Source: Acidobacteria bacterium RIFCSPLOWO2_02_FULL_65_29 (GTDB taxonomy: Bacteria; Acidobacteriota; Vicinamibacteria; Vicinamibacterales; CAVVIG01). Taken from it: 32,400 nt of DNA. The notes beneath the pieces were generated by a model, which was not told the origin of the DNA, did no database searches, and worked only from the letters and a program-made list of their open reading frames with translations. The DNA is taken from positions 1 to 32,400 of the forward strand of contig MEKT01000187.1 in the NCBI GenBank assembly GCA_001767435.1, given 5' to 3'. Positions 1 through 8,108 of the stretch are shown one piece after another (the stretch's first letter is position 1; each line of letters opens with the position of its first letter). The position numbers and the translations under genes were made by a program.

Positions 1-45
1 GGACGATCCTGCGAGCGTACGCGGCAGGGTTGAAATGCGCCTCAT
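1..45 (-). CDS. 5' end of an unidentified left-pointing gene (partial)
   Basis: An ATG on the minus strand at 45-43 overlaps the TGA stop of the response regulator gene (44-42) in an ATGA arrangement, the same coupling used throughout this signalling island. The frame stays open to the window edge for 15 codons, starting MRRISTLPRTLAGSS. The residues are too few to assign a family. The basic start followed by small hydrophobic residues could be the beginning of a signal or membrane segment, but that is a guess. Position suggests a signalling partner, for example a kinase, co-translated with the receiver protein. Only the overlap and the open frame support it. Confidence 0.45.
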   Translation of the reverse strand, partial: MRRISTLPRTLAGSS

Positions 46-503
46 GGTCTCCCCTTGAGATGCTCGGCCAGGATTTTCGGGAAGGCTTCCACGTCGATGG
101 GCTTCGAGAGATACGCCGCGCAGCCGGCGGTCCGAGCCAGTTGCGCGGTGAACGGCGAATCGATGGGACTGACCGCGATGAGCACGGCGCCGCGCGTCGC
201 CGTGGTCTGTTTGAGCCGTCGTGCCAACAGCAGGCCGCTCATCCGCGGCAGCACCAGGTCCAGCACCACCGCGTGGGCGGCAAACGTCCGAAGCTCGGCG
301 AGCGCGTCTTCGGCGCTTCTCGCGACCCGAGCCTCCGAGCCTTCTCGCTCGAGTACTGCCGAGAGCATGCGGGCGCTCTGCGTGTCGCTATCAACGACGA
401 GTACTCGGACGTCCTCGAGTGCCTGCGTTTCGCCAAACGAACGAGCCCGGTCGGCCAGCATGACGACAGGTAGAGCCAGAATCGCGCCACACCCTGGCCG
501 CAT
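42..503 (-). CDS. Single-domain response regulator (CheY-like receiver)
   Basis: The protein of up to 153 residues is one receiver domain with no output domain. Strand beta-1 reads VRVLVVDSD, the phospho-acceptor aspartate lies in VVLDLVLP, and the conserved lysine is in YLSKPID. The second residue of the usual acidic pair is serine (D-S-D instead of D-D-x), so magnesium binding may be altered. The start is uncertain. The longest frame begins at 503, but its first 14 residues look unlike a receiver, and ATG at 461 is equally possible. Neither has a clear Shine-Dalgarno sequence. It is divergent from the sigma-54 regulator gene and overlaps the next left-pointing gene by four bases. It could receive phosphate from one of the kinases in the island, but nothing in the sequence shows which. 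Confidence 0.85.
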   Translation of the reverse strand: MRPGCGAILALPVVMLADRARSFGETQALEDVRVLVVDSDTQSARMLSAVLEREGSEARVARSAEDALAELRTFAAHAVVLDLVLPRMSGLLLARRLKQTTATRGAVLIAVSPIDSPFTAQLARTAGCAAYLSKPIDVEAFPKILAEHLKGRP

Positions 504-575
504 GGCCCGTTGCGGTCCAACCGCTTGTCAGTGTTTGACTTACAGCGTTCTCAAAAACCTGGCGGCGGCCGATCT

Positions 576-615
576 CTATGGTATGGTTGCCAGAATATTG
601 GTAGTCGCACCATAG
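576..615. promoter_or_regulatory. Inverted repeat in the divergent regulator-gene promoter region
   Basis: The gap 504-625 between the divergent regulator genes contains the arms CTATGGT (576-582) and ACCATAG (609-615), a perfect 7-base inverted repeat with a 26-base centre. It ends about 10 bases before the ATG at 626. It could be an operator or a hairpin in the leader. I found no convincing -35/-10 pair or sigma-54 (GG-N10-GC) promoter in the gap. Confidence 0.35.
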
Positions 616-625
616 CGAGCGCACC

Positions 626-2035
626 ATGGCCGAGAGGCTGCTGGTCATCGACGACGATCAGGCGGGTTGCCGGCTCGTTCAGGCCATTTTTCGAAGGGAA
701 GGCTTGGTCGTCTCGGCGGCGTTCGATGGAGAAGCCGGCCTTCGGCACGTCTCGACGGAGCACCCTGACGTTGTGCTGCTTGATCTGCAATTGCCGGGTT
801 TCGACGGTCTCGAAGCGCTCGAGCGGCTGAAAGCCATCGACCCTTCGCTTCCGGTCGTCATGTTCACTGGCTCGCGCGACGTGAAGAATGCCGTGCGAGC
901 CATCAAGCTGGGCGCCTTCGACTACCTGACCAAACCAATCGATTCGGATGAAATCGTCGTCGTCGTACGGCGCGCGCTCGAGACCCTGGCGCTCAAGCGC
1001 GAGGTCGCCGACCTGCGCCGCCACGTCGGCCGCGACGGGCGCGCGAGCCTTGCGGCGCAGATGGGGTCGAGCGCGCAGGTCGCCCAGATTGACGAGCAGG
1101 TCGGCGTTGTGGCCGTCTCCAATTTCACGACGCTCGTGCTCGGCGAGACCGGCACGGGCAAAGAGCTCGTCGCGCAGGCGATCCACCAGCGGAGCGCTCG
1201 ACGGGGCAAGCCGTTCGTGGCTCTCGACTGCGGCGCGATCCCCGAAGCGCTGCTCGAGTCGGAGCTGTTCGGCCACGAGCGCGGCGCGTTCACGGGAGCG
1301 GATCGGAGGAAGGAGGGAAGGCTCCGGCTGGCCGAGGGCGGCACGTGTTTGCTCGACGAGGTTGGCAACCTGCCGATGGCGCTCCAGGTCAAGCTGCTGC
1401 GAGTGCTCGAAGCCCGCGAGCTTCAGCCCGTCGGCGCCGATCGAGCCAGCCCGATGGACGTCAGGTTCGTCGCGGCGACCAATGAGGATCTGCACAAGCG
1501 TATTGCGCAGGGCGCCTTCCGCGCCGACCTCTATTTTCGGCTGGCTCAGTACACGATCTCGATTCCGGCCCTGCGCGACCGCCCCGACGACATTGCGTAT
1601 CTGGCGCAGCGGTTCCTGGAGGAGGCGAGCCTCGAGCTGCGCAAGCCTGTTCAGACCATCCCGCCGGACGCCCTCGAGGTGCTTCGGCAGCACTCCTGGC
1701 CCGGCAACGTCCGCGAGCTTCGCAATGTGATCCGGCAGGCCGTGCTCGAAACTCGCGATCTCGTGCTGAGGGCGAAGGTTGTGCGCGGCCTGCTGGCCGG
1801 TTCCGCTGACTCGCCGGGTTCGAGGCGGACCACGGCCAGTCGGCTGCCGGAGCAGTCGCTCCGACAGGTCGCGGAAGAAGCGGCGCGCGCCGCGGAGCGG
1901 CACGCGATCGAGGAAACGCTTCGCGCGACGGCCGGCAACAAGAGCCAGACGGCGCGACTGCTCAAGACCGACTACAAGACGCTGCACCTGAAGATGCGCG
2001 CGCTCGGCATCGAGGCTCGAAACTTCAGGGGTTAG
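626..2035 (+). CDS. NtrC-family sigma-54-dependent response regulator
   Basis: This 469-residue protein has the full three-domain NtrC layout. The receiver spans about 1-120, with acidic D9/D10, phospho-acceptor D53 in VVLLDLQLP and K103 in YLTKP. The AAA+ domain has the Walker A motif GETGTGKE from G173, the sigma-54-contacting GAFTGA loop at 220-225, and Walker B in CLLDEVGN. A Fis-type helix-turn-helix closes the protein (AGNKSQTARLLKTDYKTL). All key motifs are intact, so it should remodel sigma-54 RNA polymerase when phosphorylated. The next gene, a CheW, starts only 18 bases downstream, so it appears to head the chemosensory operon. By analogy with Myxococcus CrdA it is a plausible transcriptional output of the CheA in this cluster. 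That link is inferred from position only. Confidence 0.95.
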   Translation: MAERLLVIDDDQAGCRLVQAIFRREGLVVSAAFDGEAGLRHVSTEHPDVVLLDLQLPGFDGLEALERLKAIDPSLPVVMFTGSRDVKNAVRAIKLGAFDYLTKPIDSDEIVVVVRRALETLALKREVADLRRHVGRDGRASLAAQMGSSAQVAQIDEQVGVVAVSNFTTLVLGETGTGKELVAQAIHQRSARRGKPFVALDCGAIPEALLESELFGHERGAFTGADRRKEGRLRLAEGGTCLLDEVGNLPMALQVKLLRVLEARELQPVGADRASPMDVRFVAATNEDLHKRIAQGAFRADLYFRLAQYTISIPALRDRPDDIAYLAQRFLEEASLELRKPVQTIPPDALEVLRQHSWPGNVRELRNVIRQAVLETRDLVLRAKVVRGLLAGSADSPGSRRTTASRLPEQSLRQVAEEAARAAERHAIEETLRATAGNKSQTARLLKTDYKTLHLKMRALGIEARNFRG

Positions 2036-2053
2036 CGCCGGTGAGGGAGGACC

Positions 2054-2512
2054 TTGGCACGGGAAACGGGCACGTTGTCGCTCCTCTTCCGCGTCTCGAC
2101 GCGGCTCTGCGCGCTGCCCCTCGAGCACGTGGTCGAGACCATGCGTCCGCAGCCGGTCGAGCGCTTCGCTGGCGCCCCGGCGTTCGTCATGGGCGTCGCG
2201 GTCATCCGCGGCGACGCCGTGCCCGTCGTTGATGTCGCGGCCGTGTTGGCGGCCGCAGACTCGGCCGTGTCGCGTTTTGTCACCGTCAGGGCCGGCGCTC
2301 GTCGCGTGGCGCTGGCGGTTGGCGCGGTTGTGGGGATCGTGTCGGTACCGGCCGGCTCGCCGCAGGCTCCTCCGCTCCTTGGAGAAGCGCGCGCCGAGGC
2401 GATCGCAGCGCTCGGAACGCTCGACGGCGAACTGCTCTGCGTCCTCGACAGCGCGCGCATGGTCCCCGACTCGCTGTGGGATGCGCTCGAAGCCGGCGGG
2501 GTCCGCCGGTGA
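2054..2512 (+). CDS. cheW: CheW-like coupling protein (first copy)
   Basis: The protein has 152 residues with the hydrophobic beta-barrel pattern of a CheW/SH3-like domain: LLFRVSTRLCALPLEHVVETMRP at the start, then GVAVIRGDAVPVVDVAAVL, the usual 'G.....RG..vPVVDL' signature. CheW proteins tie the chemoreceptor tip to the CheA kinase. The chosen start is TTG at 2054, preceded by GGAGG at 2046-2050 with a short 3-base gap. An in-frame TTG at 2075 is an alternative. The stop overlaps the GTG of cheR. In the Wsp gene order this corresponds to WspB, one of two CheW proteins that flank the methyltransferase. The sequence is divergent, so coupling to this receptor is inferred mainly from context. 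Confidence 0.85.
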   Translation: MARETGTLSLLFRVSTRLCALPLEHVVETMRPQPVERFAGAPAFVMGVAVIRGDAVPVVDVAAVLAAADSAVSRFVTVRAGARRVALAVGAVVGIVSVPAGSPQAPPLLGEARAEAIAALGTLDGELLCVLDSARMVPDSLWDALEAGGVRR

Positions 2513-4041
2513 CGACGCTGCCGGGCGCCGAGCAGGTGGACCGCTTCCGCCGGGGAATTGCGCGCCACCTCGGTCTCCACTTCGATGACGGCAAGCTTGC
2601 GTTGCTGGCCGACGTGCTGCGTGGCCGCCTCGAGGCCCTGAAGCAGGGCACCGACGCGTACCTGGCGCGCCTGGAGGCGGCCGCTTCGGCCGACGAGAGC
2701 CAGGCGCTTGCGCGCGCCCTGACCGTCGCCGAGACCTTTTTCTTCCGTCATATCGAGCAATTCCGAGCGTTCTCCGAGATCGCCCTGCCCGATCGGGCGC
2801 GCGCGGCGCAGGAGGCCGGGCGGCGGCTGCAGATTCTGTCCGCCGGCTGCGCGTCGGGCGAGGAGCCGTATTCGCTGGCGATGCTCGTTCGCGAAGCGGC
2901 GGGAGTCCGACCGTCCGACGTGGACATCGTGGGCGTGGATGTCAACCCCGCGATGCTCGAGAAGGCCGCGCGTGGGCGGTTCTCGTCGTGGGTGCTGCGA
3001 GAGACACCGCCCGATACCGTGCAGCGATGGTTCCGTTCCGAGGGCCGGGAGTTCGTGCTCGACGACGTCGTGCGGAACGCGGTCCGGTTCGAGCTCCGAA
3101 ATCTGGCCGGCGCAGCAGGGTCGACGTGGCTGCCAGAGGCGTTCGATGTGATCTTCTGCCGCAACGTCCTCATGTACTTCACGCCCGAGGGTGCTCAGAT
3201 GCTCGTTGAGCGGCTAGCGAGCACGCTCCACACCGGCGGCTACCTGTTCCTCGGACACGCCGAGACGCTGCGCGGACTCTCGAGCGATTTCCATCTCCGC
3301 CAGACCCATGGGGCGTTCTACTACCAGCGCCGGGGACGCCTGCGTTCCGATGTCCGCGCGCTGGACCACACGGCGCCGGCCCCGTCGATTCGACAGACCG
3401 CGATTCGCGATCTGGTCGATGACGCGGGCACGTGGGTCGAGGCCATTCGCCAGGCCTCGTCCCGTATCGAAGCGCTCGCGGAGTCACCGAGCCTGGTCTC
3501 GGCTCGCGCCGGAGCGGGGGATGGCTTGGTCCGCCCGAGGTGGGATGTCGGGCTCGCATTGGAGCTCCTCGAGAAAGAGCGATTCGCCGAGGCCCTCGAG
3601 CTGGTCCAGGCGCTTCCGCCGGAGTGGGACAGCGACGCCGAAGTGCTGCTGCTGCACGCGGTGCTACTGACGCACGGAGGCGAGCTGTCGAGGGCCGAAC
3701 GTGCGTGCGAGCGCCTGCTGGAAATCGACGAGCTGAACGCGGGGGCGCACTACCTGCTTGCGCTGTGTCGGGAAGGTGCGGGCGATCGCGCCGGCTCGAT
3801 TCGCCACGATCAGGCGGCGATCTATCTGGATCCCGGTTTCGCGATGGCGCACCTGCACCTGGGCCTGCTCGCGCGCCGGGCCAGCGACTCGCGCGCCGCG
3901 CGTGGCGCCCTTCGACAAGCGATGGCGTTGCTGCCGCGCGAGGATGCCTCGCGTCTGCTGCTTTTTGGCGGCGGCTTCGGCCGGGACACGCTCGTTTCAC
4001 TCTGTCGAGCGGAGCTCGCCGGCTGCGGGGGGAATGGATGA
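2509..4041 (+). CDS. cheR: CheR-type chemoreceptor methyltransferase with TPR tail
   Basis: The 510-residue protein transfers methyl groups from S-adenosylmethionine to receptor glutamates. A CheR N-terminal helical domain precedes the Rossmann methyltransferase domain, which has the SAM loop LSAGCASGEEPYSLAML and the motif FDVIFCRNVLMYF. From about residue 340 the sequence becomes TPR-like (ALELLEKERFAEALELVQAL, then YLLALCREGAGDRAGSIRH and AHLHLGLLARRASDSRAA). The CheR-TPR fusion is typical of WspC/FrzF-like methyltransferases. I chose GTG at 2509 because it overlaps the cheW stop (GTGA). An ATG at 2476 would add 11 arginine-rich residues inside cheW. The stop overlaps the ATG of the next cheW by four bases. 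Confidence 0.93.
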   Translation: MTTLPGAEQVDRFRRGIARHLGLHFDDGKLALLADVLRGRLEALKQGTDAYLARLEAAASADESQALARALTVAETFFFRHIEQFRAFSEIALPDRARAAQEAGRRLQILSAGCASGEEPYSLAMLVREAAGVRPSDVDIVGVDVNPAMLEKAARGRFSSWVLRETPPDTVQRWFRSEGREFVLDDVVRNAVRFELRNLAGAAGSTWLPEAFDVIFCRNVLMYFTPEGAQMLVERLASTLHTGGYLFLGHAETLRGLSSDFHLRQTHGAFYYQRRGRLRSDVRALDHTAPAPSIRQTAIRDLVDDAGTWVEAIRQASSRIEALAESPSLVSARAGAGDGLVRPRWDVGLALELLEKERFAEALELVQALPPEWDSDAEVLLLHAVLLTHGGELSRAERACERLLEIDELNAGAHYLLALCREGAGDRAGSIRHDQAAIYLDPGFAMAHLHLGLLARRASDSRAARGALRQAMALLPREDASRLLLFGGGFGRDTLVSLCRAELAGCGGNG

Positions 4042-4571
4042 ACGGGGACCAGAGGTCGATCGCCTCGAAGGCCGCCGAGCTCCGGCAGGCGTTCGACCGC
4101 TCGTTTGCCAGGGCGGCGGACGCCGATCGCCCGCCGAGCGAGGACCTGCTCGCAATCCGCGTCGGCGGCGACGCCTTCGCGGTTCGTTTCGCGGAGGTGG
4201 CCGGCGTCTTCGTCGACTGCAAGCTCGCGCCGCTCCCGGGATCGGCGCCGCAGTTGATAGAGCTGACGGCCCTGAAGGGCCGCGTCCTGCCCGTCTACGA
4301 TCTGGGAGCCTTGCTCGGATATCCGGCAGCGGCGGCCGCGCGTTCGTGGCTCGTGGCGGCCGGCGCCCCGGTCGCGCTCGCGTTCGATCGGTTCGATGGC
4401 CACTTGCGCGTCGCGCGCGAGGCGGTGACGCCGCGGCGAAGCGCCGACGCGAACCAGCCGTTCGTGGACGAGGCGGTACGTACCGAGAGGCTCATCCGGC
4501 CCATCATTCGCGTGGCTTCCGTTGTGGAAGCCATCGAGAGCCTGGCGCGGCGTGCCCGGCCGGCGGAATAA
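4038..4571 (+). CDS. cheW: CheW-like coupling protein (second copy)
   Basis: The protein has 177 residues and begins at an ATG that overlaps the cheR stop (ATGA). After a charged 35-residue leader comes the CheW fold: LLAIRVGGDAFAVRFAEVAGVFVD, then ELTALKGRVLPVYDLGALLG, the conserved 'G.vLPVyDL' strand. The C-terminus ends in a helix (ASVVEAIESLARRARP). It corresponds to WspD in the Wsp gene order. Two CheW proteins beside a TPR-containing CheR are usual in that class and may serve different receptor contacts. The same reading frame runs open far upstream inside cheR, but that part is arginine- and glycine-rich shadow sequence, so the short start is preferred. Confidence 0.9.
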   Translation: MNGDQRSIASKAAELRQAFDRSFARAADADRPPSEDLLAIRVGGDAFAVRFAEVAGVFVDCKLAPLPGSAPQLIELTALKGRVLPVYDLGALLGYPAAAAARSWLVAAGAPVALAFDRFDGHLRVAREAVTPRRSADANQPFVDEAVRTERLIRPIIRVASVVEAIESLARRARPAE

Positions 4572-4577
4572 GGAGTC

Positions 4578-6050
4578 ATGATGCGACACTGGACATTCGG
4601 GCAGAGGATCGGCGCAGGATTCGCGGTGACAATGGCCCTCGCCGTGGTGATCGGGATCGTCGCGGTCGTCGCGCTTCGGACCGTGGTGGCCAGCAAGGAT
4701 CGCGTCATCGATGTGGATGCGCGGCTTCTCATTCTGGCCGAGGAGCTTCAGTTCATGAGGGAGACGAAAGCGTCCGAGGCTCGCGGTTTTCTGTTGACTC
4801 GCGACGAGGCGTATCTCGCGGCCATGCGCAACGCCCGGGCTCAATTCGCAGAGACCGTCGAGCGGCTGCGGCAGCTGGTCGCCACCGACGAGGGCCGGCG
4901 GCTGGTCGACTCGGTTGCGCGAGCCGAGGAAGAACATCAGCAGGCCCTCGATCAGGTCATCGCGCTCCGGCGCACCGACGCGCCGATTGAGACGGTGAGT
5001 CGCGCGTTCGACACTCAGGTCGGCCCGGCTCGTCAGCAGCTCGACCGCGACATCCAGTCGTTCGTCTCGCGGGAAGAAGATCGTCTGCGCCAGGCCGAGC
5101 TGGCCTCGACCGCCGACGCCACCGCGTCCATCACGCTCGTGATCACGGTCACCGTCGTCCTCGTCCTGTTGGGCAGCGTCATCTCGCTGCTTCTGGCGCG
5201 CGTGATCGGCCGGCAGATCGGCACCGCCGTCGGCCAGGTGCAGAGCTCCTCGTCCGAGCTGCAGGCCGCCGCCAACCAGCAGGCGACCGGCGCCAGGGAG
5301 CAGGCGACGGCCATGAACGAGATCAGCACGACGATCAGCGAGCTGCTGGCCACCTCCCGACAGATTACGGAGAGCGCCCAGCGCGTGGCGCAGATCGCCG
5401 CAGACGCCGTGCGATCGGCTCGTAGCGGAGAAGAGACCGTCGAGACCACCCAGGAATCGATCGCCGGGATCAGACGCCAGGTCGATCTGATCGTCACTCA
5501 CATGCTCGAGCTGGGCAGAAAGTCGCAGCACATCGGCTCGGTCCTCGACATCATCTCGGAGCTCGCCGAGCAGACAAACATTCTCGCCATCAACGCCACC
5601 ATCGAGGCGGCCGGCGCGGGGGACGCCGGGCGGCGCTTCGCCATCGTGGCCGACGAGATCCGGAAGCTGGCCGACCGCGTCGCGGGCTCCACCAAGGAAA
5701 TCCGCAGCCTCATCGACGACGTGCGCAGTGCCGTCAACACGACGGTCATGGCCACGGAAACCGGATCGAAAGCCGTCGACGCCGGATCGAAGCAGTTCGG
5801 GCAGGTGACGGCGTCCCTCAAGCAGATTGCCGGCCTCATCGCGACCACCACCGAGGCGGCTCGCGAGATCGAGCTGTCCACCAAGCAGCAGGCCACGGCG
5901 GTCGAGCAGGTGAACGTGGCCATCGCCAACGTCGCCCAGGCCTCGAGGGAGACCGAGGCCAGCTCCTCTCAGACGCTGCAGACCGCGTCGCAGCTCGCCG
6001 GCCTGTCGAAGGACTTGCTGCGGCTCGTGCAGCCGCAGGCCGCGGCATAG
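4578..6050 (+). CDS. Methyl-accepting chemotaxis protein without recognisable HAMP domain
   Basis: The 490-residue receptor has two membrane segments, about 12-35 and 183-207. They enclose a helical periplasmic sensor of about 145 residues resembling a four-helix CHASE3-type bundle (SKDRVIDVDARLLILAEELQ). Directly after the second segment the sequence runs into coiled coil (SSSSELQAAANQQATGAREQ). The roughly 50-residue HAMP domain usually found there is not recognisable. The signalling hairpin tip is clear at about 331 (EQTNILAINATIEAAGAGDA). It is followed by FAIVADEIRKLADRVAGSTKEI. No CheR-docking pentapeptide is seen at the C-terminus. AGGAG at 4571-4575 precedes ATG 4578. The cheR and cheB neighbours indicate adaptation by methylation. 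The ligand is unknown. Confidence 0.93.
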   Translation: MMRHWTFGQRIGAGFAVTMALAVVIGIVAVVALRTVVASKDRVIDVDARLLILAEELQFMRETKASEARGFLLTRDEAYLAAMRNARAQFAETVERLRQLVATDEGRRLVDSVARAEEEHQQALDQVIALRRTDAPIETVSRAFDTQVGPARQQLDRDIQSFVSREEDRLRQAELASTADATASITLVITVTVVLVLLGSVISLLLARVIGRQIGTAVGQVQSSSSELQAAANQQATGAREQATAMNEISTTISELLATSRQITESAQRVAQIAADAVRSARSGEETVETTQESIAGIRRQVDLIVTHMLELGRKSQHIGSVLDIISELAEQTNILAINATIEAAGAGDAGRRFAIVADEIRKLADRVAGSTKEIRSLIDDVRSAVNTTVMATETGSKAVDAGSKQFGQVTASLKQIAGLIATTTEAAREIELSTKQQATAVEQVNVAIANVAQASRETEASSSQTLQTASQLAGLSKDLLRLVQPQAAA

Positions 6051-6053
6051 AAC

Positions 6054-8108
6054 GTGGCGCGCGACCCGTACCGCTATTTTCGAGTCGAGGCCAGAGAGCT
6101 CCTGGACCAGCTCGGTCAGGGTGTGCTCGACCTGGAGAAGGGAGCGGCGGCCCCGGAGCTCGTGGCGCGCCTGCTGCGGCTCTCTCACACGCTGAAGGGC
6201 GCGGCCAGGGTCGTGAAGCAGGCCGAGATTGCCGACTGGTCCCACGAACTGGAAGACACGCTCGCACGGTGTCGCGAGTCGCCGGAGTCGCTCTCGCGCG
6301 ATCTGATCAACCGGCTGTTGCGGCGGCTGGACAATATCAACGACCGGCTGGTGGCGCTGGCCCCGCCGGCCCCGTCGGGCGCCGTCCGGGGTTCCGCTCC
6401 GTCTGAAGAGTCCTTTCACGCCGTGCGCCCCGACGTCCACGAGATAGACGTCCTTCTGGACACCCTCGCCGAGGCGCACGGACAGCTGGGGTCACTCCGG
6501 CCGCTCCTGACCGGCGTCGAACGGGCCCGGCAGCTGGCCGACCTTGTCCTCGGGCATCTGTCGTCACCCGCGGCCTCCGACGTGACCCGGCCGGCCGAGC
6601 GCGGCCTCAGCGCACGAGTCCGACCGCTGGCCGAGGAGCTCCGCGCCTCAGTGGGCGCGTTCGAGCGGGACGTCGCGTACCGCGTCGGCCAGGTCGAGCG
6701 CGAATTTCAGGAGGTCCGCGCCGCTGCCGAACGACTGCGGCTCGTTCCGGCGACGGCGTTGTTCACGCTCCTCGAACGAGCCGTTCGCGATACCGCGCAG
6801 GCGATCGGCAAACGGGTCGTCTTCGAGGGACGGGGCGCCGACGTCCGCGTGGATTCCAACGTCCTGGGCGTCGTTCAGGGCGCGCTTCTTCAAGTCGTCC
6901 GCAACGCGGTTGCCCATGGCATCGAGGCTGCCGTGGACCGGCGTGCCGCAGGCAAACCGTCGGAGGGCCGCGTGGCTCTGGACGTCGCCCGGCGGGGGAC
7001 GCGGATCGTGTTCACCTGTACGGACGACGGGCGTGGAGTCGACATCGAGGCCGTCCGGCGGATCGTGGAGAGCAAGGGGCTGCTCTCGGCCCCCCGGGAG
7101 ACGCTCGGATCCGAGGAGCTGCTCGAGCTGCTGTTGCGAGGCGGCATCAGCACGTCGGGCACGGTGACCGAGGTGTCCGGGAGGGGCATCGGCCTCGATG
7201 TCGTGCGGGAAGCCGCCGAGCGTCTGGGAGGCATCGCGGTGCTGCGGACCGCGGCCGGAACGGGGACGACGGTCGAGCTCGATGTTCCGCTGACACTCGC
7301 CATGTTTCCGGCCCTGGTCGTCGAAGCGGCCGGCAGCGCGTTCGTCGTCCCGCTCGACGCCGTGCTCGCGAGTCTGCGCGTGGCGCCCGAACAGATTGTC
7401 CGGACCGGGCAGGCGCAGTCGGTGGTGTACGACGGCAAGACGGTTCCGCTGGCGCCCCTTGCGCGCGTGGTCGCGCCCGATCGCTGGTCGCCGCGCCCGC
7501 GAGGCCCCTCGTCCGCCGTGATCGTGCGAGGGCTCGAAACCGCCGCTGCGTTCATCGTCGACCGCGTGCGTGGCACGGCGACCGCCGTCCTGCGGCCGCT
7601 GCCGGCGCTTGCTCCCGCGGCTCCTTTCGTCGCCGGTGTGTCGCTCGACGAGGCTGGCGTCCCGAGGCTCGTGCTCGATCCCGAGGGCCTTGTCGCCGTC
7701 GCCCACCGCGCCGAGCAGGGCGCCGAGGACGTCGTGCCGAGGCGACATGCGGTGCTGGTGATCGACGACTCGCTGACCACGCGCATGCTCGAGCAGAGCA
7801 TCCTGGAATCGGCCGGCTACGACGTCGATCTCGCCATCTCCGGCGAAGAGGCGCTGGAAAAAGCCCGGCGCGCGCGGTACTCGCTCTTCCTGGTCGACGT
7901 CGAGATGCCGGGGATGGACGGATTCACGTTCATCGAGCGCGCCCGCGTTGAGCCGGAGCTTCGCGACGTGCCCGCGATCCTCGTGACGTCGCGCATCTCG
8001 CCGGCCGACCGGCAGCGTGGCCTGGACGTGGGCGCCAAGGCGTACATCGTCAAGAGCGAGTTCGATCAGGGGGTGCTGCTCGATCGCATCCAGGGGCTGG
8101 TCGGCTGA
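6054..8108 (+). CDS. cheA: CheA-type hybrid histidine kinase with C-terminal receiver
   Basis: The 684-residue protein has the WspE/FrzE-like layout Hpt, dimerisation/ATPase, CheW-like domain, receiver. The phosphorylated histidine is H45 in LSHTLKGAARV. The N-box of the ATPase contains N284 in VVRNAVAHGIE. It is followed by DDGRGVDIEAV and VSGRGIGLDVV. The coupling domain follows TVELDVPLTLAMFPALVVEA. The receiver starts at VLVIDDSLTTRML, with phospho-acceptor D615 in FLVDVEMPGMDG. All catalytic motifs are intact. GTG at 6054 lies three bases after the receptor gene stop. No stand-alone CheY follows in the usual place, so the fused receiver probably acts as phosphate sink or internal target, and phosphotransfer to other receivers in the island is the likely route out. 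Confidence 0.94.
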   Translation: MARDPYRYFRVEARELLDQLGQGVLDLEKGAAAPELVARLLRLSHTLKGAARVVKQAEIADWSHELEDTLARCRESPESLSRDLINRLLRRLDNINDRLVALAPPAPSGAVRGSAPSEESFHAVRPDVHEIDVLLDTLAEAHGQLGSLRPLLTGVERARQLADLVLGHLSSPAASDVTRPAERGLSARVRPLAEELRASVGAFERDVAYRVGQVEREFQEVRAAAERLRLVPATALFTLLERAVRDTAQAIGKRVVFEGRGADVRVDSNVLGVVQGALLQVVRNAVAHGIEAAVDRRAAGKPSEGRVALDVARRGTRIVFTCTDDGRGVDIEAVRRIVESKGLLSAPRETLGSEELLELLLRGGISTSGTVTEVSGRGIGLDVVREAAERLGGIAVLRTAAGTGTTVELDVPLTLAMFPALVVEAAGSAFVVPLDAVLASLRVAPEQIVRTGQAQSVVYDGKTVPLAPLARVVAPDRWSPRPRGPSSAVIVRGLETAAAFIVDRVRGTATAVLRPLPALAPAAPFVAGVSLDEAGVPRLVLDPEGLVAVAHRAEQGAEDVVPRRHAVLVIDDSLTTRMLEQSILESAGYDVDLAISGEEALEKARRARYSLFLVDVEMPGMDGFTFIERARVEPELRDVPAILVTSRISPADRQRGLDVGAKAYIVKSEFDQGVLLDRIQGLVG

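Noticed and set aside
504-625. Sigma-54 promoter or clear sigma-70 promoter before the NtrC-type gene
   Set aside because: No GG-N10-GC pair in proper spacing was found, and TTGACT at 535-540 lacks a matching -10.
551-2128. Long minus-strand open frame opposite the sigma-54 activator gene
   Set aside because: It is a mirror of the activator's codon bias in GC-rich DNA. Its residues are dominated by Arg, Ala and Gly with no domain, and the plus strand encodes intact motifs.
3432-4037. N-terminal extension of the second CheW
   Set aside because: The upstream frame lies wholly inside cheR and is Arg/Gly-rich. The ATG overlapping the cheR stop gives a normal CheW length.
3822-6479. 885-codon minus-strand open frame across cheR, cheW, the receptor and cheA
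   Set aside because: It crosses four well-supported plus-strand genes, has low-complexity Arg/Gly/Asp composition and shows no recognisable domain.
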